A stretch of 64,000 nt of DNA from Massilia sp. UMI-21 (GTDB taxonomy: Bacteria > Pseudomonadota > Gammaproteobacteria > Burkholderiales > Burkholderiaceae_D). A model generated the notes under the pieces. That model was not told where the DNA came from and did no database searches. It saw nothing but the letters and a program-made list of their open reading frames with translations. The stretch is from contig CP063848.1 in assembly GCA_015277795.1 (NCBI GenBank), positions 558,001-622,000 of the forward strand. Direction: 5' to 3'. Made by a program: the position numbers and the translations under genes. Of the stretch, positions 1 through 8,274 are shown piece by piece. The number at the start of each line of letters is the position of its first letter. Position 1 is the first letter of the stretch.

Positions 1-1817
1 GCGTGCGTCCGATCATCGTCGTCACCGACGAGCCCGAAAAATACCCGGACGACTACGCCTGGGCCGAGGGCGTCACCGTGCGCCACCGTTCCGAGCTGAT
101 GGACGTGCAGAAGGAACTGCGCGAGATGCCGGGCGTGTCGGCCGTGATCTACGACCAGACCTGCGCCTCCGAAAAGCGCCGCCGCCGCAAGAAAGGCGAG
201 TTCCCCGACCCGGCCAAGCGCGCCGTCATCAACGAAGCCGTGTGCGAAGGCTGCGGCGACTGCTCGGTGCAGTCGAACTGCCTGTCGGTCGAGCCGCTGG
301 AAACCGAACTGGGCCGCAAACGCCAGATCAACCAGTCTTCGTGCAACAAGGACTTTTCTTGCGTCTCCGGCTTCTGCCCGAGTTTCGTCACCGTCGAAGG
401 CGGCGGCCTGAAGAAGCCCAAGAAAGCCGCGAGCGCCGACGCCACGCCTCCCAGCCTGCCGATGCCGAGCATCCCGTCGGTGGCCGAGCCCTTCGGCATC
501 CTGATCGCCGGCGTCGGCGGCACAGGTGTCGTCACCGTCGGCCAGATCCTGGCGGTGGCGGCCCACGTCGAAGGCAAGGGCGCCGTCGTGCTCGACCAGT
601 CGGGCCTGGCCCAGAAGGGCGGTCCGGTGATGTCGCACGTGCGCCTGGCCGAGCACCAGGCCGACCTGCACTCGACCCGCGTCGGCACCGGTAGCGCCGA
701 CCTGGTGATCGGTTGCGACCAGATCGTCGCTGCCTCCCGCGATGCCCTGAGCCGCATGGGCGAGGGCCGCACCTGGGCCGCCGTCAATTCGACCGGCGCC
801 ACGACCGCGGCTTTCGTCAAGAATCCGGACTGGCAGTTCCCGGCCGAGGGGTCGAAGGGCGCCATCCTGCAGGCCTGCGGCGCCGACAATGTCGACTTCG
901 TCGACGCCGGCAAGATCGCCACCGCCCTGATGGGCGACGCGATCGCGACCAATATGTTCATGCTGGGCTATGCCTTCCAGAAGGGGCGCGTGCCGCTGGC
1001 CGAGGCCTCGCTGCTCAAGGCGATCGAACTGAATGGCGTCTCGGTGCCGTTCAACAAGGCCGCCTTCCACTGGGGCCGTAGCGCCGCCCACGACCTGGCC
1101 GCGGTGAAGAAGTTGACGACGCCGGCCCAGGTGATCGAGTTCAAGCGCAGCCAGACCCTGGACGAAGTCATCGCCCGCCGTGTCGAACTGCTGACCGCTT
1201 ACCAGAACGCCGCCTATGCCGCGCAGTACAAGGCCTTCGTGGACCAGGTGCGCGCCCACGAGGCGAAACTCGACGGTGGCAAGCGTGGCACCCGCCTGAC
1301 CGAAGCCGTGGCGCGCTACTTCTACAAGCTGATGGCCTACAAGGACGAGTATGAAGTCGCGCGACTGCATACCGACCCGACGTTCAAAGCCAAGATCGCG
1401 AACATGTTTGAGGGCGACATCAAGCTCAAGTTCCACCTGGCGCCGCCGCTGCTGGCCAAGCACGACAAGGAAGGCCGCGCGCTGAAGAAGGAATACGGCG
1501 CGTGGATGATGGGCGCGTTCGGCGTGCTGGCCAAGCTGAAAGGCCTGCGCGGCACCCCGTTCGACCCGTTCGGCTACACCGCCGAGCGGCGCACCGAACG
1601 TGGGCTGATCCAGGAATACCGCCAGACCGTCGAGACGCTGCTGCCGAAGCTGACGCCCGAGAACCTGGCCCAAGCGGTGGCGATCGCCAGCATCCCGGAA
1701 AACATCCGCGGCTATGGCCACGTGAAGGAGCGCCACCTGAAGGCGGCCAGGCAGAAGGAAGCGACCCTGCTCGCGGCCTTCCACCATCCCGCCGGCGACA
1801 GCGCACGCGTCGCTTGA
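1..1817 (+). CDS. Indolepyruvate:ferredoxin oxidoreductase, C-terminal part (5' end outside window)
   Basis: The reading frame is already open at the left edge, so about 604 C-terminal residues of a larger enzyme are visible. Related long single-chain forms run to roughly 1,150-1,200 residues. They oxidatively decarboxylate aryl-pyruvates from aromatic amino-acid breakdown, passing electrons to ferredoxin in the cytoplasm. The fragment shows a cysteine-rich iron-sulfur segment (Cys 81, 84, 87, 93, 114, 120, 125 of the fragment). From about residue 165 comes a gamma-type 2-oxoacid oxidoreductase domain with GVGGTG near 171, and then the long C-terminal domain typical of this fused form. A strong hairpin follows the stop. 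Family assignment is firm; the exact keto-acid substrate is inferred. Confidence 0.9.
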   Translation, partial: VRPIIVVTDEPEKYPDDYAWAEGVTVRHRSELMDVQKELREMPGVSAVIYDQTCASEKRRRRKKGEFPDPAKRAVINEAVCEGCGDCSVQSNCLSVEPLETELGRKRQINQSSCNKDFSCVSGFCPSFVTVEGGGLKKPKKAASADATPPSLPMPSIPSVAEPFGILIAGVGGTGVVTVGQILAVAAHVEGKGAVVLDQSGLAQKGGPVMSHVRLAEHQADLHSTRVGTGSADLVIGCDQIVAASRDALSRMGEGRTWAAVNSTGATTAAFVKNPDWQFPAEGSKGAILQACGADNVDFVDAGKIATALMGDAIATNMFMLGYAFQKGRVPLAEASLLKAIELNGVSVPFNKAAFHWGRSAAHDLAAVKKLTTPAQVIEFKRSQTLDEVIARRVELLTAYQNAAYAAQYKAFVDQVRAHEAKLDGGKRGTRLTEAVARYFYKLMAYKDEYEVARLHTDPTFKAKIANMFEGDIKLKFHLAPPLLAKHDKEGRALKKEYGAWMMGAFGVLAKLKGLRGTPFDPFGYTAERRTERGLIQEYRQTVETLLPKLTPENLAQAVAIASIPENIRGYGHVKERHLKAARQKEATLLAAFHHPAGDSARVA

Positions 1818-1823
1818 TGACAG

Positions 1824-1855
1824 GCTGATACGGCCACCAGTTCGGCCGTATCAGC
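1824..1855 (+). terminator. Hairpin terminator after the oxidoreductase gene
   Basis: A perfect 12-bp inverted repeat (GCTGATACGGCC at 1824-1835, GGCCGTATCAGC at 1844-1855) with an 8-nt loop begins 6 nt after the stop codon. The T-rich tract after it is weak (TTGATAAT), so the stem is clear but intrinsic termination is only probable. Confidence 0.6.
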
Positions 1856-1938
1856 TTGATAATACCTCGCTAGCATTTCTTGTTGTTCCTCAGACCCAAC
1901 TGTTACAGTTGGTTGCACTTGGGCCTGGTAGCCGCGTC

Positions 1939-1944
1939 TATAAT
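1939..1944 (+). promoter_or_regulatory. TATAAT -10 box just before a start codon (possible leaderless start)
   Basis: A perfect TATAAT lies 7 nt before the ATG at 1952, so transcription would begin at or within a base or two of the start codon. The best -35 candidate, TTGCAC at 1913-1918, is 20 bp away, which is long. There is no Shine-Dalgarno sequence in front of the ATG. Confidence 0.6.
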
Positions 1945-1951
1945 CGGACGC

Positions 1952-3535
1952 ATGAAACCGCCATATGCACAGGGTCGTGCAACGACCGCCCCCCGCCTGA
2001 TCGCATCGCTGCTGGCTGCGGCCTTCGTCCTCGCCGGTTGCGGCGGCGGCGGCGGTTCGCCGGGCGCCGGCACCAGGCCCGGCCAGATCGCGCAGCAGCC
2101 CACCACGCCCACCACGCCGGGCGGCACGGCGACGCCGGAAGACCTCAATCCGAACCTGCTGGGCGACGCCTTCGGCACCTACTGGAACCTGTGCGCCAAG
2201 CCGCGCACCGGACTCGATCTCAATGGGCAGCCGTTCCCGGACCGGCAGGGCACGCTGCTCGACGAGCTGAAATTCCTGCGCGCGTGGTCGAACGAGTACT
2301 ACCTCTGGTACAACGAGATCCCCAACACCTACAGGATGGCGGATTTCACCAATCCCATCGACTACTTCGACGTGCTCAAGACGCCGGCCCTGACCGCGTC
2401 CGGCCAGCCGAAGGACAAATACCACTTCACCTACGCCACCGAGGAGTGGGAAAAGCTGCAGAACTCGGGCATCGACCTGGGCTATGGCGTGACCTGGAAG
2501 CGCAACAGCGCGACCGTGCCGCGTACCTGGCTGGTCACGCTGGTGGAGCCGGGCTCGCCGGCCGACGCCGCCGGCCTGCGCCGTGGCGACATGCTGCTCA
2601 AGGTGGACGGTGTCGACTTCGTCAACGGCGGCAGCGCCAGCCAGGTCGAGCGAATCAATGACGGCCTGTTCCCGGACACCGCGGGCACGCCGCACCAGTT
2701 CACCCTGCAGCGCGGCGGCACCACCTTCGACGTGACGATGACGGGGGCGGACGTGAGCATCGACCCGGTCAAGAATGTGCAGGTGCTCGATACCCCGACC
2801 GGCAAGGTCGGCTACCTGAGCTTCGAGACCCACAATGCGGTATCGGAAAAAGAGCTGGTGGATGCCTTCAGTACCTTCAAGCAGGCCGCGGTCAGCGACC
2901 TGGTGCTCGACATGCGCTACAACGGCGGCGGCCTGCTCTACATCGCCAGCGAGCTGTCCTACATGATCGCCGGCCCGGCGCAGACCGCCGGCAAGATCTT
3001 CGAGCGGCCGCAGTTCAACGACAAGACGCCGCAGCAGCCGGCCATTCCTTTCCGCAGCACGGCTTACGGCTTCAGCTCGCCGAACCCGGTGCGCGCCGGC
3101 ACGGCGCTGCCTTACCTGGGCCTGAAGCGCGTCACCGTGCTCACCACCCAGGGCAGCTGCTCGGCCAGCGAAGCGGTGATCAACGGCCTGCGCGGCGCCG
3201 ACATCCAGGTCGACGTGATCGGCAGCACGACCTGCGGCAAGCCCTATGGCTTCACGCCGGTGCCGAACTGCGGCACCACTTATTTCTCGATCGAGTTCAA
3301 GGGCGTGAACGACAAGGGCTTCGGCGACTTCTCGGACGGCCTGGCGCCGACCTGCCAGGTGGCCGACGACCTGTCGCGTCCGATCGGCGACCGCAGCGAA
3401 GGCCTGCTGGCCGCGGCCCTGACCTACCGCGAGACCGGCGCCTGCCCGCCGGCCACCCGCGCGCGCCAGGTACCGATGGAGATCGTGCGTCATCCGGCGC
3501 AGGAAGTGTCGATCTACACCAGGCCGCGACCTTAA
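1952..3535 (+). CDS. S41-family (C-terminal processing type) peptidase, lipoprotein
   Basis: 527 residues. The N-terminus has a basic start, a hydrophobic stretch and a lipobox LAGC followed by a Gly/Ser-rich linker, so the protein is probably a lipoprotein. A PDZ-like segment spans about 180-290 (EPGSPADAAGLRRGD motif) and would bind the C-terminus of substrates. The S41 catalytic part follows: Ser404 in SASE and Lys430 in CGKPYG, 26 residues apart, match the Ser/Lys dyad of tail-specific proteases. I start at 1952 because the signal peptide begins there and a perfect -10 box lies just upstream; the open frame extends to 1880 without signal character. It probably degrades misfolded or external proteins; the substrate is unknown. 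Confidence 0.88.
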   Translation: MKPPYAQGRATTAPRLIASLLAAAFVLAGCGGGGGSPGAGTRPGQIAQQPTTPTTPGGTATPEDLNPNLLGDAFGTYWNLCAKPRTGLDLNGQPFPDRQGTLLDELKFLRAWSNEYYLWYNEIPNTYRMADFTNPIDYFDVLKTPALTASGQPKDKYHFTYATEEWEKLQNSGIDLGYGVTWKRNSATVPRTWLVTLVEPGSPADAAGLRRGDMLLKVDGVDFVNGGSASQVERINDGLFPDTAGTPHQFTLQRGGTTFDVTMTGADVSIDPVKNVQVLDTPTGKVGYLSFETHNAVSEKELVDAFSTFKQAAVSDLVLDMRYNGGGLLYIASELSYMIAGPAQTAGKIFERPQFNDKTPQQPAIPFRSTAYGFSSPNPVRAGTALPYLGLKRVTVLTTQGSCSASEAVINGLRGADIQVDVIGSTTCGKPYGFTPVPNCGTTYFSIEFKGVNDKGFGDFSDGLAPTCQVADDLSRPIGDRSEGLLAAALTYRETGACPPATRARQVPMEIVRHPAQEVSIYTRPRP

Positions 3536-3568
3536 GCTGCGCCTGCGATCGGAAGGGCACGGCCGCCC

Positions 3569-3616
3569 CTACCGCCGTGCCTACCGCCGTGCCTACCGCC
3601 GTGCCTACCGCCGTGC
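3569..3616 (+). repeat. Four perfect tandem copies of a 12-bp unit
   Basis: The unit CTACCGCCGTGC occurs four times without change at 3569, 3581, 3593 and 3605. It fills most of the gap between the S41 peptidase and the next gene. GCACGG at 3557-3562 can pair with the CCGTGC end of any copy, so alternative hairpins are possible; the last copy is followed by a short T run. Confidence 0.95.
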
Positions 3617-3639
3617 TCTTTTCATTACGGAAACGGGAC

Positions 3640-3645
3640 TATAAT
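3640..3645 (+). promoter_or_regulatory. -10 box for the M14 carboxypeptidase gene
   Basis: A perfect TATAAT sits 40 nt before the ATG at 3686. No good -35 box is visible at 17 bp (TCTTTT at 3617-3622), so an activator may be needed. CGGAG at 3673-3677 is the ribosome binding site. Confidence 0.5.
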
Positions 3646-3685
3646 CGTCGGCTTTGCCACCCGATCGATTGCCGGAGTTTTCCTG

Positions 3686-5446
3686 ATGATCCGTTCCGCC
3701 TTGCTGCTGGCCCTGCTGGCCGCCGTTCCCCTGGCCCACGCTGCCCCTGAACTCACCACCGTGTCCGAACGCTCGGGCTTCCAGGCCACCGGCCGCTACG
3801 ATGAAGTCATCCAGCTGTGCGGCGACTTTGCCAAGGCCTATCCGAAGCAGGTAAAGTGCATCCAGTTCGGCCTCACGCCGGAAAACCGTCCGATGATGGC
3901 GCTGGTGGTCTCGGATACCGGCGCCGTCACGCCGCAGCTCGCCAGGAAGCAGGGCCTGCCGGTGACCCTGATCCAGGGCGGCATCCACGCCGGCGAGATC
4001 GACGGCAAGGACGCCGGTTTCCTGGCCCTGCGCGAAACCTTGCAAGGCAAGCTCGCCAAAGGCGCACTCGGCAAGCAGGTGCTGGTGTTCGTCCCGGTGT
4101 TCAACGTCGACGGCCACGAGCGCTTCGGCAAGTGGAACCGCCCGAACCAGCGCGGCCCGGTCGAGATGGGCTGGCGTGTCACTGCCCAGAACTTCAACCT
4201 CAACCGCGACTACCTGAAGGCCGACGCGCCCGAGATGCAGGCCATGCTCAAGCTGGTCGATGCCTGGGACCCGCTGACCTATGTCGACCTGCACGTCACC
4301 GACGGCGCCAAGTTCCAGCACGACGTCTCGATCCAGGTCGAGCCGGTGTACTCGGGCGACCCGGAATTCCGCAAGGCCGGCCTGGCCCTGCGCAGCAAGG
4401 TGATCGCCGACATCGCCAGGCAGGGGTCGATGCCGCAGTCCTACTATATGTCCTTCGCCAAGACCGACGATCCGCAGTCGGGCTTCATCGACGGCGTCTC
4501 GGACCCGCGCTTCTCGACCGGCTACTTCCCGCTGCGTAACCGCATGGCGCTGCTGGTCGAGACCCATTCGTGGAAGGACTATCCGACCCGCGTGCGCGTG
4601 ACCCACAACACCGTGATCTCGATCCTGGAACAGGTCGCGCGAAACGGCAAGCAATGGCAGCAGGCCGCCCAGGCGGCGGACATGCGCGCCTCGCAACTGG
4701 CGGGCGCCCCGGTCGCGCTGACCTACCGCACCACCGACAAGACCGAGATGGTCGACTTCCAGGGCTATGCGTACACCCGCACGCCGTCCGACGTGTCGGG
4801 CATCCTGATGACCCGCTACGACGAAAGCAAGCCGCAGGTGTGGCGCGTGCCGCTGCGCGAGGAAGTGGTGCCGGACCTGGTGGTGACGGCCCCGCGCGCC
4901 GGCTACATCGTGCCGGCCGCCTGGGCCGGCATCGTGGCGCCCAAGCTGGCGCTGCACGGCATCGCCTTCCGCAGGCTGGGCAAGGCGATTGCGCAGGCGC
5001 CGGTGGAAACCTTCCGCGCCGACAAGGCGAACTTCGGCGCCAGCTCCTTCGAATCGCACCAGCGCTTGAGCGTCGACGGCGCCTGGAAGGCCGAGCCGCG
5101 CGCCGTGCTGCCGGGATCGCTGTTCGTGCCGGTCAACCAGCCGAAGGCGCGCCTGGTGGTGGCGATGCTGGAGCCGCAGGCGCCGGACTCGCTGCTGGCC
5201 TGGGGCTTCTTCAACAATGCCTTCGAGCGCAAGGAGTACATGGAAGAGTACGTGGCCGAGGACGTGGCGCGCGAGCAGATGGCGGCCGACCCGGCACTCG
5301 CCGCGGCGTTCAAGCGCCGCGTCGAGACCGATCCCGCCTTCGCCGCCAACCCGCAGGCGCGCCTGGATTTCTTCTACCAGCGCCACGCGTCGTGGGACGA
5401 GCGCTTCAGGCTGTATCCGGTGCTGCGCGCCAACGTCGCTCCCTAA
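3686..5446 (+). CDS. Secreted M14-family zinc carboxypeptidase
   Basis: 586 residues with a clear signal peptide (cleavage likely after AHA at about 19). The M14 zinc site is visible: His101 and Glu104 in HAGE, and His203 in DLHVTD. The segment LVETHSWKDY near 290-300 belongs to the conserved core. The protein should act in the periplasm or outside the cell, trimming residues from peptide C-termini. It is longer than simple carboxypeptidases, with about 250 extra C-terminal residues of unassigned role. The start has a CGGAG ribosome site 8 nt upstream. A second M14 protein without a signal peptide lies at 49125-50813. Confidence 0.9.
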   Translation: MIRSALLLALLAAVPLAHAAPELTTVSERSGFQATGRYDEVIQLCGDFAKAYPKQVKCIQFGLTPENRPMMALVVSDTGAVTPQLARKQGLPVTLIQGGIHAGEIDGKDAGFLALRETLQGKLAKGALGKQVLVFVPVFNVDGHERFGKWNRPNQRGPVEMGWRVTAQNFNLNRDYLKADAPEMQAMLKLVDAWDPLTYVDLHVTDGAKFQHDVSIQVEPVYSGDPEFRKAGLALRSKVIADIARQGSMPQSYYMSFAKTDDPQSGFIDGVSDPRFSTGYFPLRNRMALLVETHSWKDYPTRVRVTHNTVISILEQVARNGKQWQQAAQAADMRASQLAGAPVALTYRTTDKTEMVDFQGYAYTRTPSDVSGILMTRYDESKPQVWRVPLREEVVPDLVVTAPRAGYIVPAAWAGIVAPKLALHGIAFRRLGKAIAQAPVETFRADKANFGASSFESHQRLSVDGAWKAEPRAVLPGSLFVPVNQPKARLVVAMLEPQAPDSLLAWGFFNNAFERKEYMEEYVAEDVAREQMAADPALAAAFKRRVETDPAFAANPQARLDFFYQRHASWDERFRLYPVLRANVAP

Positions 5447-5471
5447 GGGCTCGCTGGCCGTGGCGGCTCGC

Positions 5472-6422
5472 CTAGCGGAGCTGCCCGTCGAACGGGTCGC
5501 TGATGGTCTGGTTGGCGTAGTCGATGCCGCTCAGTTCGCGGTACTGCGCCAGCGTACGGACGCTGCCCAGGCCATAGGCGCCGGGCAGGCCGTCGCCCAT
5601 CAGCAGCCGGTTCAGGCGCTGCTTGGCCCGCTCGATCAGGTAGCCTGATTCAAAGGCACGCCGCGCGTCGTGCTCGCCATGCCAGTGGTGGGTGGCGTAG
5701 GTAGTGCCCTCGTTCTTGTACAGGTGGTAGACCGGCGTGGTCAGCGGATGGAAGATGTCCCAGCCGCGGGTAAACGCGCGCACCGCCAGGCTCTGCTCCT
5801 CGCCATGGAAATACAGCCAGGGGTCGTAGGGCACTTCTTCCACAAAGCTGCCTGCCGCGAACAGGAAGCCGGCCGACAGGTGGCAGCCCGGCACCGGTTC
5901 GCTGGTGAACAGGTGGCGCGCCATGAAGCGCAGCACCGCGTCGTCCGGCGCCAGCCCCTTTTCCGGATGCGGACGCAGCACCAGCGCCGTGCGGCCGTCG
6001 CCCGGGCTGTACTGGGGCCTGCCGTCGACCATGTCGAAGCGGTAGGGATAGGTGCTGACGATCGGCTTGGCCGAGCGTGCGCCCAGCTTCGCATGCAGCT
6101 TGCGCAGCTGCTCGTCCCAGCCCGGTTCGAACAGGGTGTGCGAATCGACCTGCAGCAGGAAGGCTTCGCCGTCATACAGCGAGCAAGCGATGCTGCGTGC
6201 CCAGCTCACGCCCAGCGTGTCCTGCGGGTGCAGGTGCAGGTAGCGTACCTGGCGCGCGAAGGGCAGGGCCGCGATTTCCGTGCGCTGGTCCTGGAGATGC
6301 TGGTCGACCACGCCCAGCGCCAGCAGCTCCGGGCGGGCGGCCTTGGCCAGCGCGTCGTTCAGGGTGAAGAACAGCATCGGGTCCTGGTAGGACGCGATGC
6401 TGATGAAGATGGTCGGACGCAT
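5472..6422 (-). CDS. GlcNAc-transferase-like glycosyltransferase
   Basis: 316 residues, no signal peptide, so cytoplasmic. The N-terminus (TIFISIASYQDP) and the metal/nucleotide-sugar segment around residue 90 (LQVDSHTLFEPGWD) match the family related to eukaryotic Skp1 hydroxyproline GlcNAc transferases (PF11397 type). Bacterial members are of unknown acceptor; they may modify surface glycans or proteins. The gene is convergent with the M14 gene, with only 25 bp between stops. The histidine phosphatase gene lies 20 bp upstream on the same strand, so the two may share a transcript. Family call is good; the sugar and acceptor are unknown. Confidence 0.78.
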   Translation of the reverse strand: MRPTIFISIASYQDPMLFFTLNDALAKAARPELLALGVVDQHLQDQRTEIAALPFARQVRYLHLHPQDTLGVSWARSIACSLYDGEAFLLQVDSHTLFEPGWDEQLRKLHAKLGARSAKPIVSTYPYRFDMVDGRPQYSPGDGRTALVLRPHPEKGLAPDDAVLRFMARHLFTSEPVPGCHLSAGFLFAAGSFVEEVPYDPWLYFHGEEQSLAVRAFTRGWDIFHPLTTPVYHLYKNEGTTYATHHWHGEHDARRAFESGYLIERAKQRLNRLLMGDGLPGAYGLGSVRTLAQYRELSGIDYANQTISDPFDGQLR

Positions 6423-6442
6423 GACGGCGGCTGAGGCGCCGC

Positions 6443-6952
6443 TCAGGGGGCGGTTGGGGTGCTCAGCAGGACGGTGCGGACCGCGCCGCCGGCGCCCGGG
6501 CTGAGCTGGTACAGGCGGTCGTATTCGTCGTCGCCGATGTCGGCGCCGGGTGCGCCGCCGAACAGGCGGACCAGCTCCGGCAGGGTGTTCGAATGGCCCA
6601 CCACCAGCACCGGTCCGGACAAGGCCTTCACCTTCTCCACCAGCGCCTTCGGTGCGCGCGGGTCGTACAACTGCACCTCGAGTCCGATGTGCCGGGCCAG
6701 CGGCTGGGCGGTCTGGCGGGTGCGTTGGGTCGGGCTGCTGAAGACCGCCGAGATCCCGGTCTTCGACAGGATGGTGGCGATCGCCTGTGCCCGCGCCTGG
6801 CCCTGGGCGGTCAGCTCCGGGTCCTGGCCCACGCTTGCCTTTTCGCCGTGGCGCACGAGGTAGACCGCGCTCGGTTCGGCCAGCGCGGCGCCGCTGGCGA
6901 GCATGGCGATGCTGAGCGACAGGCAGTGGAACAGGCGGGTGGACAGTCTCAT
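6443..6952 (-). CDS. Exported histidine phosphatase (phosphoglycerate-mutase/SixA-like)
   Basis: 169 residues. A signal peptide ends at about residue 25 (ASGAALA). The catalytic RHG motif is at His35, and the second histidine is in VVVGHSNT near residue 129, both as expected for the histidine phosphatase superfamily. The protein should be a periplasmic phosphatase with unknown substrate. The start at 6952 is chosen for its strong GAGAGGA ribosome site 6 nt upstream; the frame is open further upstream but has neither a signal peptide nor conserved sequence there. It precedes the glycosyltransferase gene by 20 bp. Confidence 0.82.
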   Translation of the reverse strand: MRLSTRLFHCLSLSIAMLASGAALAEPSAVYLVRHGEKASVGQDPELTAQGQARAQAIATILSKTGISAVFSSPTQRTRQTAQPLARHIGLEVQLYDPRAPKALVEKVKALSGPVLVVGHSNTLPELVRLFGGAPGADIGDDEYDRLYQLSPGAGGAVRTVLLSTPTAP

Positions 6953-7040
6953 GGAATCCTCTCGGTGCAGTGGGTGGTTGACGAATGCGCGCAGAATAGC
7001 ACGCGCCGTCGGGGCATCGGTCGGCTGGGCCGGCGCCGCG

Positions 7041-8228
7041 TCAGGCCGCGCAGGTGCGAAAGCCGGCGAAGATGTCGTCGCGCGCGGGCGGGAAGAAATT
7101 GCGGAAGACCGGCGAGCGCATGCGCGGCGGCGTGGCGAAGGAGGCGCCGCGCAGGGTCTGGCGGCCGCCGAACCAGGGCGCCGAGTATTCGCGGTAGCGA
7201 TCGGCGCGAAATCCCGGACGGGGCAGGAAGGGCGAGGCCGTCCATTCCCACAAGCCGCCCCAGGCAAAGCCCGACTGGCCGGCGCGCGCCGCCCATTCCC
7301 ATTCCTGCTCCAGCGGCAGGCGCCTGCCGGCCCAGCGGCAATAGGCCTGCGCCTCGTGCAGGCTCACGTGGCGCACCGGTTCACCCGGGTCCAGGGCGAT
7401 CCGGCTGCCGAAGCGACTGGCGCCCCAGTCCTGGTCGTCCTGCTGCCAGTAGCGCGGCGCGGCGCGCCCTGTCGAGCGCAGCCAGGCCAGGCCTTCATCG
7501 CTCCAGAATGCGGGCTGGACGTAGCCGCCGTCGCGCACGAAGGCCAGGTAGGCGGCATTCGTCACCAGGCCCGCATCGATGGCGAACGGCGCCACGCGGC
7601 AGGGCAAGGGCGGCCCTTCGTTGTCGAACGCGAAACCGGACTGTCTCTCCCCGAGCAGGAAGCTGCCGCCCTCGAAAGCGAGTTCGCCGGAAGGCATGGC
7701 CTCGACCGGCGGCGCCGGCGCGGGCGCGGCCAGGCCCAGGGTCTGCAGGGTGTACAGCAGGGCTTCGCCATGCATGTCCTCGTGCGCCAGCGCCAAGCGA
7801 TAGGGGTAGAGCGCGCCATCGTCGGCGCCGGTCCGCGCCAGGCGTTCGCGAATGCGGTCCAGCACGGCGCGGCAATACGCCTTGAGCGCGCCCGGGGCGG
7901 GCAGGGCCAGGGTCCAGCGCGCGGCGTGCGACACCGTGTTCGAATCGAACCAGGCGTCGCCCTGCGCCAACAGGGAAGCACCGCGGGCCTCGCCCGCTGC
8001 GCTGCCCCAGGCCTCGCGCAGCACGTACCACTCGGCGAACCAGGCGGTATGGCCGAGCTCCCACAGCGGCGGGTTCAGGATGGGAAGACGGGGAACGCGC
8101 GCCGCCTCGGCGTAGCCGGCGGCGGCAAAGGCATCGAACAGGATGAGCGTGCGGCGCCGAGTATCCTGCAAGGCGGCGTCCAGCGCGGCCGGGTCCATGC
8201 TGCGAAACGATGCGTGAGCGCTGATCAT
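7041..8228 (-). CDS. EgtB/SenA-like sulfoxide (or selenoxide) synthase family protein
   Basis: 395 residues with the two-part build of EgtB-type non-heme iron enzymes. An N-terminal DinB-like bundle carries candidate iron ligands (His in ELGHTAWF, two His in HEDMHGE). A C-terminal formylglycine-enzyme-like domain ends in [19 protein letters not shown]. EgtB joins a thiol to trimethylhistidine in ergothioneine synthesis; SenA does the equivalent with a selenosugar in some Burkholderiales. No methyltransferase (egtD), senB or senC lies nearby, so substrate and pathway are open. The ATG at 8228 has no Shine-Dalgarno sequence but a TACAAT box 6 nt before it. Confidence 0.75.
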   Translation of the reverse strand: MISAHASFRSMDPAALDAALQDTRRRTLILFDAFAAAGYAEAARVPRLPILNPPLWELGHTAWFAEWYVLREAWGSAAGEARGASLLAQGDAWFDSNTVSHAARWTLALPAPGALKAYCRAVLDRIRERLARTGADDGALYPYRLALAHEDMHGEALLYTLQTLGLAAPAPAPPVEAMPSGELAFEGGSFLLGERQSGFAFDNEGPPLPCRVAPFAIDAGLVTNAAYLAFVRDGGYVQPAFWSDEGLAWLRSTGRAAPRYWQQDDQDWGASRFGSRIALDPGEPVRHVSLHEAQAYCRWAGRRLPLEQEWEWAARAGQSGFAWGGLWEWTASPFLPRPGFRADRYREYSAPWFGGRQTLRGASFATPPRMRSPVFRNFFPPARDDIFAGFRTCAA

Positions 8229-8234
8229 GCGGGC

Positions 8235-8240
8235 ATTGTA
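8235..8240 (-). promoter_or_regulatory. -10 box 6 nt before the EgtB/SenA-like start codon
   Basis: On the minus strand the sequence reads TACAAT, six bases (GCCCGC), then ATG. This spacing predicts an mRNA that starts at the initiation codon. No convincing -35 box is seen 16-18 bp upstream. Confidence 0.55.
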
Positions 8241-8274
8241 CGGGCAATGCCTGCGCCGCTTCGGGAAAGCCGGA

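Noticed and set aside
3569..3616. CRISPR array
   Set aside because: The repeats are directly abutting 12-mers without spacers. The 11-bp repeats at 10441 fail for the same reason.
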